Of a stretch of 64,000 bases of DNA, positions 40,607-49,507 are shown piece after piece (within the stretch, counting starts at the first letter, position 1; each line of letters starts with the position of its first letter). The position numbers and the translations under genes were made by a program. The notes beneath the pieces are model-generated. The model saw only the letters and a program-made list of their open reading frames with translations. It was not told where the DNA came from and ran no database searches. This stretch comes from Gordoniibacillus chartarius (lineage in GTDB: Bacteria > Bacillota > Bacilli > Paenibacillales > NBRC-103111), in assembly GCF_042432825.1 (NCBI RefSeq), contig NZ_JBHLWN010000110.1:28307-92306 (forward strand), in the 5' to 3' direction.

Positions 40607-42316
40607 TTAAGTCCCCTCGTCGGTTGAGATGATGTCCAGCTCGGTCAGCTTGCCGCTCGGCGTACCGTGAAAGCGGGCGCCCTGCTCAGCGAGCTGCTGC
40701 AGGTAAGCGGCGGTACCCGGCGTAATCCGTTCGCCGGGGTACAGCACCGGGATACCGGGCGGGTACGGCACGACCATCGCCGCGGCGACATGGCCGGCGG
40801 CGGCGTGCAGCGGCACGCGGCGCACGCTGCCGCCGGCGGCGGGGCCGGTCACCGCGAAGCGGACCGGCTCCGCCGAAGCCGCTGCCGGAAACGGCAGCGG
40901 CCTGGCCCCCGGACCGCGCAGCGGGCGGTCCGGCAGCCCGTGCCGCCGCGCGACCGCGTCCAGCGCGGCGCACAGGCGGGCGGCGTCCTCCGCGGTGGAC
41001 GCCGGGCCAAACGCGAGCAGCGCATGCTCGGGCGTAGCCAGCTCGGCGAAGCAGCCGAGCCGCTCGAGCTCGCGCTGCAGCGCGTAGCCGTTCAAGGTGC
41101 CGGTGGCGTCCCACACCGTCACCTTGAACGGGTCGAGCGCATCGCCCCGGCCAGGGGGCGATGCGCCTTCCTCTGCGAGCGAGCCGTACCACGGCTGCTC
41201 GCGGAGCCAGCGCCGCGCGGACTGCGCGGCCGCGAGCCCGCGCGCCAGCTGCGCGCGGCCCGCCGCCGTATGCACCCGGCGGCGGGCGAGGTCCAGCGAG
41301 GCGAGGATCGGATACGACGGGCTCGAGCTCTGCAGCATTGCAAGCAGACGGGCTACGGCGGCCACGTCGACGCGCGGCGACGGCTTGACAGGCACAGACG
41401 CCGTCACAACCTCGCCCGCCGCGCTATCCGCATTCGCCGCCCCCGTCCGCCTCAACTCCCGCTCCGATACCGGTCCATGATGCCCCCCGCTCCCGACCAT
41501 ACCGCTGTCCGCCCGCCCGACATGCAGCATCGCGCCCATCGTCATGGCGGTCAGCATCTTGTGCGTCGACTGAACGACAAGATCAGCCCCGCAAGCGAGC
41601 GCCGATGGCGGCAGCTCCGGATGGAAGCCGAAATGCGCCCCGTGCGCTTCATCCACCAAGAGCGGCTTCCCATAAGCGTGAAGCAGTTCGGCCAGCTCGC
41701 GCAAATCGGCGGCCATCCCGTAATAATTCGGATTCGTCACGAGCAGCCCGCGGGCTTCCGGATACTTGTCCAGCGCAGCGCGGACATCCGCGATCTCTAC
41801 ACCGCCCGCAATCCCGGTCAGCGGATCGAGCTTCGGCGGCAGGAATACGGCCCGCGCTCCGGCCAGCATCAACCCGTGCAGCACCGATTTGTGAACGTTG
41901 CGCTGTACGAGCAGCAGCTCGTCCCGGCCGCAGACGGATAGGATCATCGCTTGGTTGCCGACAGTAGAGCCGCCAACAAGGAAAAAGGTACGCGCCGCCC
42001 CGAAGCATTCGGCCGCCAGCTCCTCCGCCTCGCGAATCGCCCCTTCCGGCTGATGCAGGTCGTCGAGGCCGGTAATCTCGGTCAGGTCAAGTCTCAGCAG
42101 CGCATCGTAATACCGTCTTTCCGCTTCAAGCCAATCGCCGTCCTCCCTGTCCAGCCGGTCCGCTCCAGGCGAGCCTCCTGCGCCCCCAGCAAAGCCCGCT
42201 TCCCTTACCGCTTGACCGGACTTATGCCCCGGCACGTGAAACGACGCATGTCCCGCCTCCGCATGCCGAACGAGCGCCTCGAACAAAGGCGCCCGAGCTT
42301 CATTAGCGAGGGTCAT
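40607..42316 (-). CDS. yaaO: Orn/Lys/Arg decarboxylase family protein (YaaO)
   Basis: 569 aa from the ATG at 42316 (GAGGAGG 9 nt upstream). PLP fold type I: FHVPGHKSGQAV near the N-terminus, FFLVGGSTVGNQAMIL, DEAHGAHFGFHPELP and VQSTHKMLTAM with the PLP-binding Lys. The C-terminal domain is Ala/Arg-rich. The family includes arginine and lysine decarboxylases; the substrate is not certain from sequence. Position before tmk matches B. subtilis. It overlaps the upstream rhomboid gene by 14 bp. Confidence 0.9.
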   Translation of the reverse strand: MTLANEARAPLFEALVRHAEAGHASFHVPGHKSGQAVREAGFAGGAGGSPGADRLDREDGDWLEAERRYYDALLRLDLTEITGLDDLHQPEGAIREAEELAAECFGAARTFFLVGGSTVGNQAMILSVCGRDELLLVQRNVHKSVLHGLMLAGARAVFLPPKLDPLTGIAGGVEIADVRAALDKYPEARGLLVTNPNYYGMAADLRELAELLHAYGKPLLVDEAHGAHFGFHPELPPSALACGADLVVQSTHKMLTAMTMGAMLHVGRADSGMVGSGGHHGPVSERELRRTGAANADSAAGEVVTASVPVKPSPRVDVAAVARLLAMLQSSSPSYPILASLDLARRRVHTAAGRAQLARGLAAAQSARRWLREQPWYGSLAEEGASPPGRGDALDPFKVTVWDATGTLNGYALQRELERLGCFAELATPEHALLAFGPASTAEDAARLCAALDAVARRHGLPDRPLRGPGARPLPFPAAASAEPVRFAVTGPAAGGSVRRVPLHAAAGHVAAAMVVPYPPGIPVLYPGERITPGTAAYLQQLAEQGARFHGTPSGKLTELDIISTDEGT

Positions 42317-43007
42317 GGCGCCGTTCCTCCTCATCGTTAAGCCCGGCTCCACCGAAGGCTTCATCATCCGATGCCGGAACGCTCCGGCGCGGCGGCACCG
42401 GCACCCACGGCGTCAATCGCGCCTTCGGACCGACCCCCAGCAACCCGAACAGCAGCCCGCCGAGAAAGCCGCCCAGATGCCCCTGCACGCTAATGCCCGG
42501 CATGATGAACGTTCCAAGCCAGCCTACGATAATCCAGCCCCATACGATTTGGATAGAAGCGCGGTCCAGCAAATCCTTGCGCCGCAGCGCCATTACGGCC
42601 AGCGTGCCGAGCAGCCCGTAGCCGAAGCCCGAAGCCCCGACGCCTGCACTGTTGCCGATGACAAACACAAGCCCCGACGTCGTCAGCACGGACAGAACGA
42701 ACAAAGCAAACAGCCGGAGACGGCCCAGCATGTACTCGAGCGGCGGCCCGACGATAATCATAAACACTACGTTCATGATCACATGCATCCATCCCGAATG
42801 CAGGAATGCATAGGTCACGAAGCGCCAAGGCTCCCCCCGCTCCAAGGCATCCGGCAAAATCCCGCCATACACATACACCGCCTCCGGCTGATCCTCCCCA
42901 AACCGCAAAAGCGTATAAAGAAACACGGCAGCATTCACCGCAATAATCAAACTCAGCAGCGGGTAACGCTGCAAAAATTGCCGCATAGTTTCCGTTCGCG
43001 TAAACAT
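42303..43007 (-). CDS. Rhomboid-family intramembrane serine protease
   Basis: 234 aa from the ATG at 43007 (GGAGGGG 5 nt upstream). Six membrane segments; catalytic GASGFGYGLLG (Ser) and GHLGGFLGG (His), and the HSGWMHVIMN loop with conserved His/Asn. The C-terminal 35 residues are a polar cytoplasmic tail. It cleaves membrane proteins; the substrate is unknown. It is part of a csfB-side cluster with yaaO and tmk. Confidence 0.93.
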   Translation of the reverse strand: MFTRTETMRQFLQRYPLLSLIIAVNAAVFLYTLLRFGEDQPEAVYVYGGILPDALERGEPWRFVTYAFLHSGWMHVIMNVVFMIIVGPPLEYMLGRLRLFALFVLSVLTTSGLVFVIGNSAGVGASGFGYGLLGTLAVMALRRKDLLDRASIQIVWGWIIVGWLGTFIMPGISVQGHLGGFLGGLLFGLLGVGPKARLTPWVPVPPRRSVPASDDEAFGGAGLNDEEERRHDPR

Positions 43008-43249
43008 TCCGGCCCCTCCAATATATAGAACATGGCCAATCAGTCCCATTATATCTCATCCGGCCATTCCTGTCCCGTTCGGCCGCGGAATCCCCGGTCC
43101 ATCCCGCCCGTACGGCGTTCCAGCTCACCCGCATCATTGGGGCAAAATAAAAACACCCCCGCGCAGAATCCCGAAAAGCGCCAAGCGCCGTCCCTGGCGG
43201 GCCGCAGCTTGCGGCTCCCGCACCGTCTGCCGGAAGTGTATCCTGTTTC
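43008..43249. other. csfB-rhomboid gap
   Basis: Contains a perfect hairpin GCCGCA-GCT-TGCGGC (43201-43215) without a T-run; no gene seen. Confidence 0.5.
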
Positions 43250-43444
43250 CTATGCGTCTTTCTTATAGAAAATCTGCTTCATCTGATGTACGAAGAACGG
43301 ATATTTGACATCCGCCACATCGGTCCTTACAATCTCGGTCTCGCAATCCTGACAAATGAAGCCGTATAAAATATGGATCCCATCCGTCCGCTCCTGACCG
43401 CATATCATGCATGGCGCCGGCGCCCGCTGTTCTTCCATAGCCAT
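43250..43444 (-). CDS. csfB: Anti-sigma-G factor CsfB (Gin)
   Basis: About 64 aa from the ATG at 43444 (an ATG two codons later, after GAGGTGAT, is equally possible). CMICG and CQDC give the zinc-binding pairs, and the C-terminal KYPFFVHQMKQIF is conserved. Gin blocks sigma-G until engulfment is complete. The frame is open to 43561 but the extension lacks a start signal. It marks the end of the B. subtilis-like order in this window. Confidence 0.9.
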   Translation of the reverse strand: MAMEEQRAPAPCMICGQERTDGIHILYGFICQDCETEIVRTDVADVKYPFFVHQMKQIFYKKDA

Positions 43445-43597
43445 CACCTCGACTCTTCCTTTTCCTTCTATCATGCCCCATCTTGCACACTCGTAAACTA
43501 CTTGACTCTCAATCTTCTTTACGAATTCGCCGATATAAGGATATAGTCCATTGTATTCCATACGGAGCCGTACGGTTCCTTCGGAGGTTGTCCGCTA

Positions 43598-44116
43598 TTG
43601 ACTCACTCGTCCCTATCAGGAGATTCAACAATTTATAGCTACAAGCTGGTCAAAAAAGTCCGTCACTCTCTTCTTCTCATCACACCCTATTGGGCCCTGC
43701 TCGCCCTATTCGCCTTCGCCCAATCGCTGCGCGGGGGATGGATATGGCTGCCGGGTGCAGCGCTCGGAGTGCTCATGCTCCATGCCGTCATTACCCGGCT
43801 TCGCCTCTGGATGATGACCGGCGGCACCGCCTCCGTCTGGGGCTGGCGGTTCGGAGTGCTCTGGAACGGCGTACTCCCTGAAGGCTTTGCCCCGCTGGGG
43901 CTGTTCCGCCGCGTCCAGCGGCACCTAACGTGGATCGGACTGGCCGCCGTCGGGCTCTTGTACCCGTGGCTGCCGGCCGACGCGCTGCTCGATCTGCTGT
44001 TTTTTCATGTATGGCTGCTGCTGCCGCGGTGGTGGGTGCTGCTTTTATTTACAAGGAAGACCAAGAGCGGCTGGGTGAAAATCAATCCGAACGATACCAG
44101 CTGCTACGTCCAGTAA
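43598..44116 (+). CDS. Membrane protein of unknown function
   Basis: 172 aa from a TTG with GGAGG 10 nt upstream. Two membrane segments at about 25-62 and two more at 110-150; Trp- and Leu-rich, ending in a polar tail (TKSGWVKINPNDTSCYVQ). I recognise no family. It is followed after 16 bp by the histidine-kinase-like gene and probably forms an operon with it. Confidence 0.75.
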   Translation: MTHSSLSGDSTIYSYKLVKKVRHSLLLITPYWALLALFAFAQSLRGGWIWLPGAALGVLMLHAVITRLRLWMMTGGTASVWGWRFGVLWNGVLPEGFAPLGLFRRVQRHLTWIGLAAVGLLYPWLPADALLDLLFFHVWLLLPRWWVLLLFTRKTKSGWVKINPNDTSCYVQ

Positions 44117-44132
44117 TGTGGAGGGTTCACCG

Positions 44133-45482
44133 ATGCTCGCGCCGCTTATCTTGCTTCCGATCAAGCTGATCCTCGCAGCCGCCCTGCTCATTGCCCGCAG
44201 AGACGCGGCCGCCATGTGGATCGCTCTCTGCTTTCTGTTCGCCGGTTTGTTCGAAGCGTCCTCTTTGGTTCAGCTGCTGAGCCCTCCATCGCCTTACACG
44301 GAATTTGCGGTGCAAGTGCTGACGTTTATCCGTGAAACGGGCATGCCTTATACGCTGATCATGGCAGGGCTCGCCTCCCTGGACTGGCGTCGGCCGCAGC
44401 TGCTCCGCTGGATCGGCCTGCCGCTGCTCGCTCCGCCCGTCATGACGCTTGCATTTGCAGAGAATGGCGTGCTGCAGCTGACGCATCCATTTTTCCTGAG
44501 CTGGTGCTCCGCTTATTTGGCAGGGACGGTCCTGCTGCTGCTCGGCAAAGCGATGCTCGCTTACGCCCAGCCTTGGCGGCCCTATAAATCCGGTGCCGTT
44601 TGGCTGCTCGTCCCGATCGCGCTCGGTTTGCTGCTCTTTCATTATTGGTTTCCAACGGTGCAAGGGCTGCGCGACGCTCTCGTGATCGGCACGGTGTTCG
44701 CACTCTGTCTGCTGCCCGCTCTGGCGGCCCAGCTTGGACGAAACCGCAGAACAATCGCCTGGGAGCGCCGCGTGGAAGCGGAGGCCGTACAGCTTGCCGC
44801 CCGGGGAATGTCGCTGCTGAACCGCACGGTGGATGCGTATCTGACGCCAACCGTGCATGATGAACCTTCTCGTTTCGACGAAAATGAAGCTCCAACCGCC
44901 TCGCTACCATCGCAAACGGACATCGAGCTGCTTCGAACCCGCTTGCGCCATGCGCAGCTTCATCTGGAGGATACCCCTCCGCAGGAGGAGCCTTACAGCA
45001 TGAACGAGCTCATCCGCGGCGCTGTGTCCGATTGCTCGGCTTATGCCGAACATAAGGGGGCGGCCGTCCGTTTTCGCTCGGAGCTGCATGTCGTCGTGCG
45101 CTGCGACCCGGGGCAGCTGAGAGAACTCGTCCGCTGCTTGCTGGTCAATGCGCTCGACGCCGTTCCGCCGCAGGGCGGCCTGATCGATATTCGGCTGGAG
45201 CGCGATCGGCGGGGACTCGTGCTGGAAGTGAGTGACAACGGACCCGGGATAGTAAGCGAACATTTACCCCATATATGGCAGCCTTTCTTTACAACCCGAA
45301 CGGCCGACCCGAATCGGCTCGGCCTCGGGCTAACGTACAGTCTTGCCGCTGCGCGTAAACACGGCTTCCAGCTGGAGGCCGCCAGTGTGCCGGGGCGGGG
45401 GGCCTCGTTCCGCCTGCTGGTGCCGCCGCGCAAGCTGCAGGCGCTCGCTTCCAGCAGTCAGCCTGCCTCCGGCCGTCCGTAA
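44133..45482 (+). CDS. Membrane sensor with HATPase domain, no evident phospho-acceptor His
   Basis: 449 aa from the ATG at 44133 (GGAGGG 7 nt upstream). Residues 1-215 hold about seven membrane helices. Residues 330-435 are a GHKL ATPase: N-box LVNALDAVPPQGG, G1 DNGPGI, and G2 GLGLTYSLAAARKHG. Between them I find a predicted coiled coil (LLRTRLRHAQLHLED) but no canonical HExxxP/HDIK-type H-box. No response regulator lies nearby. It could be a sporulation-type kinase with a diverged dimerisation domain or an ATPase that acts without autophosphorylation. Confidence 0.8.
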   Translation: MLAPLILLPIKLILAAALLIARRDAAAMWIALCFLFAGLFEASSLVQLLSPPSPYTEFAVQVLTFIRETGMPYTLIMAGLASLDWRRPQLLRWIGLPLLAPPVMTLAFAENGVLQLTHPFFLSWCSAYLAGTVLLLLGKAMLAYAQPWRPYKSGAVWLLVPIALGLLLFHYWFPTVQGLRDALVIGTVFALCLLPALAAQLGRNRRTIAWERRVEAEAVQLAARGMSLLNRTVDAYLTPTVHDEPSRFDENEAPTASLPSQTDIELLRTRLRHAQLHLEDTPPQEEPYSMNELIRGAVSDCSAYAEHKGAAVRFRSELHVVVRCDPGQLRELVRCLLVNALDAVPPQGGLIDIRLERDRRGLVLEVSDNGPGIVSEHLPHIWQPFFTTRTADPNRLGLGLTYSLAAARKHGFQLEAASVPGRGASFRLLVPPRKLQALASSSQPASGRP

Positions 45483-45833
45483 TAAAGCCCGCTCCGTTTC
45501 CGGAGCCCTATATAAAGTCTCGTATATGACGAAAACCCGGAGGTTCTGCCTCCGGCACTTCTGCTTTGGCGGCTCATGTCGCCCCACCGGAAAAGCTCGA
45601 TTACGGCGAATGTGCAGGCATTTGAAGCTGGAACGTCCATAATCGCCCCTTCATTGCAAAGATGCCTGTACATTTACAGCTATCGCCTCTGATGACCTCT
45701 TAATAATCAAATTGGCTGCACGTTTACATTAACCGATTTGTTCAATAACCCTCTCAGATTTTAAATTTCTGAATGGGTAAAATGAAAAGCACAGCAGGCG
45801 CTGTGCTCCTAATTGCTGTTATCAAGCCTCTCG
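45483..45833. other. Convergent intergenic region
   Basis: Lies between the sensor gene (+) and the adaptor gene (-). It holds hairpins GCTCCG-TTTC-CGGAGC (45491-45506) and CCGGAGG-N5-CCTCCGG (45537-45555, followed by TTTTC on the minus strand). No gene seen. Confidence 0.6.
45775..45808 (-). terminator. Terminator of the exporter operon
   Basis: On the minus strand AGCACAGC and GCTGTGCT form an 8-bp stem, followed by TTTCATTTT. Confidence 0.85.
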
Positions 45834-47072
45834 CTACGGGTTGACGGACACCTTTTGCCGGTCTTTCAATGTATCCGACGGCTTTGCGATCACGGCGCTG
45901 CCCGCCCTCAGCCCTTGCTTCACTTGGATGAACGTCTCGGTTTTCATTCCGGTCTCCACCGGCGTGCGAACGGCTCTGTCCTCTTGAACGGTCCATACAT
46001 AGCTGGTGCCGTCGGCGTTCTGCTTAACGGCCGAATACGGAACCTGCAAGGCATTTGCCGCCCTGCCGGTTTCGAAGTTAACGTCGACGTTGTAGCCGGG
46101 CAGCAGCTTTGCGGAGCCCTTATCCAATGCGAGTGTGACGGTAACGACCGGCTTTTTGTCCGTGCTTGTCGGCGAAGGCGCCGCCGACGGAGCGATTTTC
46201 ACGACATGGGCCAGGTAGGTATCGCTGCCGAGCGCTGAGCCTTGAATGACGGCTTGCTGGCCAACGTAAACTTTGGAGATGAGCGTTTCTTTCACTTCCG
46301 CTTCGATCTCCAGCCGGGACAGATCCGATACCGCCAGCAGCTTCGTTCCCGCATCCACCAATTGATTTTCCTGTACGAAGAGTTCCGTAACCGTACCGGG
46401 GGCGTCGGCTGCGATCCGCATATGGGCCAGTTCTCTATTCAGCATGTCCTGCTGCGCCTGAATGTCTTTGACCTTTGCCTCGTACCCGGCAGCATCGGCC
46501 GCGTCCGGGCCTTGCTTAAGCAGCGAAAGCTTGCTCTGTGCAATATTCAAAGCGGATTGAGCCAGCTTCATCTCGTTTTCGATTTGCTGCAGCTCTTCGT
46601 TCGTCACTGTCCCCGCATCGTAATCGTTTCTCGCTTTGTTCCAGGCCCTTGTCGACTCATTCACTTTGAGCTGCGCCTGGAAGACGCTCTCTTCCTGCAC
46701 CTTCACCTCTTCCGGCTTAGGTCCCCGGCTGATTTTATTCCAATCCGCCTGCACCTGCTCAAGCTGGGCCTGAAGCTGGCGCAGCCTTAGCGCGGTATCC
46801 GCGGGGTCGAGCTCGGCGAGCAGCTGTCCTTCTGTCACCGGATCGCCGGCCTTGACATCAACACGAAGCAATTTTCCGGCGGTTTGAGCGTAATACCCGT
46901 GCTCCTCCTTCGCCTTCACTTTCCCGTCCGCCTGCTCGTACTGGATCAGATCGGCCTCAGCGGCGCGGACTGTCTTTACCGCTTCTCCTTTTCCGCCGTT
47001 TTGCACATACAAGCCTCCGCCGGCCGCCACCAGCAAAAGCGCAAAAAGCCCCAGCCACCATTGCCTTTTCAT
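45834..47072 (-). CDS. HlyD/MacA-type efflux adaptor
   Basis: 412 aa from the ATG at 47072 (GGGGTGG 9 nt upstream). One N-terminal membrane anchor (WWLGLFALLLVAAGGGLYV), a barrel-sandwich lipoyl half (GKLLRVDVKAGDPVTEGQ), a long alpha hairpin (about 105-235) and C-terminal beta barrel. With the upstream permease and ATPase it forms a MacAB-like tripartite exporter adapted to a Gram-positive envelope. Confidence 0.9.
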   Translation of the reverse strand: MKRQWWLGLFALLLVAAGGGLYVQNGGKGEAVKTVRAAEADLIQYEQADGKVKAKEEHGYYAQTAGKLLRVDVKAGDPVTEGQLLAELDPADTALRLRQLQAQLEQVQADWNKISRGPKPEEVKVQEESVFQAQLKVNESTRAWNKARNDYDAGTVTNEELQQIENEMKLAQSALNIAQSKLSLLKQGPDAADAAGYEAKVKDIQAQQDMLNRELAHMRIAADAPGTVTELFVQENQLVDAGTKLLAVSDLSRLEIEAEVKETLISKVYVGQQAVIQGSALGSDTYLAHVVKIAPSAAPSPTSTDKKPVVTVTLALDKGSAKLLPGYNVDVNFETGRAANALQVPYSAVKQNADGTSYVWTVQEDRAVRTPVETGMKTETFIQVKQGLRAGSAVIAKPSDTLKDRQKVSVNP

Positions 47073-47104
47073 CCCGATACGCCACCCCAATTCCCAGCAC
47101 TGTT

Positions 47105-49507
47105 TTATTCGTAAGCAAGCACGTCTCGCACCGCAAGTCTCGAGGCGTTCCATGCCGGCATAAAGCTGGCTGCCGCCGAAATCAGCACCGCCCCCGCCAA
47201 CCAGAACATAACTCCGAAAACCGAGAACCGATAATCGAGCGGCGCATAAAAGATGGAACGTCCGATTCCGTCGCTAAGCTGCTTGCTGAGCGGAACGGCA
47301 AGCAGCGTGCCCACTATCCAGGCGATCAGCCCGATGATCAAGCCTTCCGCGATAATGATGCCGAATACGGAACGGTCGCCGGCCCCGATGCTGCGCATGA
47401 CGCCGATCTCCCTCGTCCTCTCCAGAACGTTCAAGCTCATCGTTCCCATCAGTCCGATCGCCGCTACCAGCGTGAGCAGCACCGACATTACGATCAGAAA
47501 GGCCATCACGACGCCGAGCCTGTTTTCCTGCACCTGCCTCAGCTCCGAAGTGAGCACAGCCGAAGCCGATCCATAACCTTTATCCTTCAGCTTCGTCTGC
47601 AGCGCTTCGGCAACGCGTGCCTGCCCCGATCGGCTGCCGTCTTCCGTGACAACCTGCAGCAGGGACGATTTCGCACCGTCTCCCGCCGCTTCCGCAAGCG
47701 CCTTATCGGGCGCATAAAGGGTCACATCGCCGGCTAAGCGCCGCACCAGACCGACGACCGTCCATACGCTTTCGCTGCCGCCCATTTTCAGCCGCACTTC
47801 GCTGCCAACGTCAAGATCCGGTTCATAGCGGAGCACGTTAGAGTCGACGACGAGGACATTGTTGTCGCCAGGCTGAAGCCAACGTCCCTTCATCACAATC
47901 GGTTCGACCAGCCCGGATTGAACCGGAATTCCTTCGACCATCAAGTCGCGGCTCTCTCCGCCCTGCGGGCGCACGCGGTTGGCGAAATGACGCCCCCACA
48001 TCTCCCAGCGGACCACTCCCGGCACTTGTGCGGCTATCCGGGCGATGTCCGCGTTGGGCTGAGGCTCGGACATCACCATTCGCACATCGTAACGAACATA
48101 ACGCTGCGAATTGTCGAGCGACAGCTGCATGGAATCATAGGCGCTGATGACGGAAATGACGATAGCACCGCCAACTCCTAGCGTAACGAGCGTGAGCAGC
48201 AGCCTGCTCTTCTTGCGGAACGTGTTGCGCAGCGACAGCAGCAGCGGACGCGGCAATCCGCGCACCCGCTCCAGCAGCCGGTCGATGAAGCTCCGCCGGA
48301 ATGAACCGGATGCGCCTCCCGCAATCGCTTCGCGAGCGCTGATCCGCGTGCCGCTTAGGATCGGCGGCAGTGCGGCAAGCAGAGGGATCACGATGCCGAC
48401 CGCAATTTGCAGCAGCACGACATGGCTGGCTGCACCGTATCCGGCACTGTCGAAGTTCATAATGCTGATGGAATGCGAGGTTAACGCTCTGGAACCAAGC
48501 TGGCCTAGCGGAATGCCGAGGACCAGTGCAAATAAGCTATAAATGAAAATACTGCCGAAATACATGCGAAACAAGTCGCCGCGTGTAGCCCCGATCACCT
48601 GCATAACGCCGATTTGGCGAAGCTGTCCCGACAGCGTAGCCAGCATCGTGTTTGCGATGAGCGTGGATCCCAGCACAAGAACCAGAAATCCCATCGACTG
48701 CAAAATGTAGTTCATCGAATCGACAATATCGTAGGCCCAGTGCTTCCCGGGCTCCGGCATATCCGTTGTGTGCACGGCGATGCCCCGATCGGCAAATTCG
48801 TCTCGAATCAAGCCCGCGACTTTCTGAATTGTATCGGCGTCCGTTTTATCCCCCGAAGGCTGAAAGGCGAGCAAATTATACTGCTTCGGAACGTCCAGAG
48901 TCTCGAGCGTATCGCTTTGAATATATCCGACGACGACACCGGACAGCGAGGCCGGGATCCGGCCTGCGTCCCGAACCGCTCCGGTCACGCGAAGACGCTC
49001 CGTATGGCCGTCGGGAAGCTCGATCCAGACCCTGTCGCCCACAGATATTCCGGCATAATCGAGCGCTGTTTGCTCGATGGCGATATCGCCTTCGGCAGGC
49101 GGCCAATCTCCCTGAGCGGGAACGATCCTATCCATATAGACCGCGGAGAAATCGTCAAACGCCATAACCCACATGCTGCGCCACTGCTCCGCTGCCGGCT
49201 TCAGCTCGCCGCGATCCGGAGCGATCCGTACGTTCAGACCGGTTCGCGCTTCCACGTCGGCAACTCCGGGCAGCTTGCGCACCGCCTTCGCAGTTTCGCT
49301 GTCGAACGGATCGGTCTGCAAGGCTGCCGAAGCCGGATTGGCGGCGGCGAGACTATCCGCCATACCGCGCATCAGCACGGATTGCGTCTGGCCGATAATG
49401 CCGACGCCCACCACGCCGAGGGCGATCGAGAGCACGACAAGCGCCGTGCGGCCCTTGCTGCTCCTGACGTCGCGGAAAACTTTGAGCCATCTCGGTTTAA
49501 CGATCAT
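47105..49507 (-). CDS. MacB/FtsX-type ABC transporter permease
   Basis: 800 aa. N-terminal membrane helix (TALVVLSIALGVVGVGIIG), large extracytoplasmic MacB-PCD domain, three helices around residues 270-385 (an FtsX domain), a second helix and PCD (about 435-660), and a C-terminal FtsX domain with NVLERTREIGVMRSIGA. This duplicated layout is typical of large lipoprotein/peptide exporters. It overlaps the ATPase gene by 11 bp. Confidence 0.9.
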   Translation of the reverse strand: MIVKPRWLKVFRDVRSSKGRTALVVLSIALGVVGVGIIGQTQSVLMRGMADSLAAANPASAALQTDPFDSETAKAVRKLPGVADVEARTGLNVRIAPDRGELKPAAEQWRSMWVMAFDDFSAVYMDRIVPAQGDWPPAEGDIAIEQTALDYAGISVGDRVWIELPDGHTERLRVTGAVRDAGRIPASLSGVVVGYIQSDTLETLDVPKQYNLLAFQPSGDKTDADTIQKVAGLIRDEFADRGIAVHTTDMPEPGKHWAYDIVDSMNYILQSMGFLVLVLGSTLIANTMLATLSGQLRQIGVMQVIGATRGDLFRMYFGSIFIYSLFALVLGIPLGQLGSRALTSHSISIMNFDSAGYGAASHVVLLQIAVGIVIPLLAALPPILSGTRISAREAIAGGASGSFRRSFIDRLLERVRGLPRPLLLSLRNTFRKKSRLLLTLVTLGVGGAIVISVISAYDSMQLSLDNSQRYVRYDVRMVMSEPQPNADIARIAAQVPGVVRWEMWGRHFANRVRPQGGESRDLMVEGIPVQSGLVEPIVMKGRWLQPGDNNVLVVDSNVLRYEPDLDVGSEVRLKMGGSESVWTVVGLVRRLAGDVTLYAPDKALAEAAGDGAKSSLLQVVTEDGSRSGQARVAEALQTKLKDKGYGSASAVLTSELRQVQENRLGVVMAFLIVMSVLLTLVAAIGLMGTMSLNVLERTREIGVMRSIGAGDRSVFGIIIAEGLIIGLIAWIVGTLLAVPLSKQLSDGIGRSIFYAPLDYRFSVFGVMFWLAGAVLISAAASFMPAWNASRLAVRDVLAYE

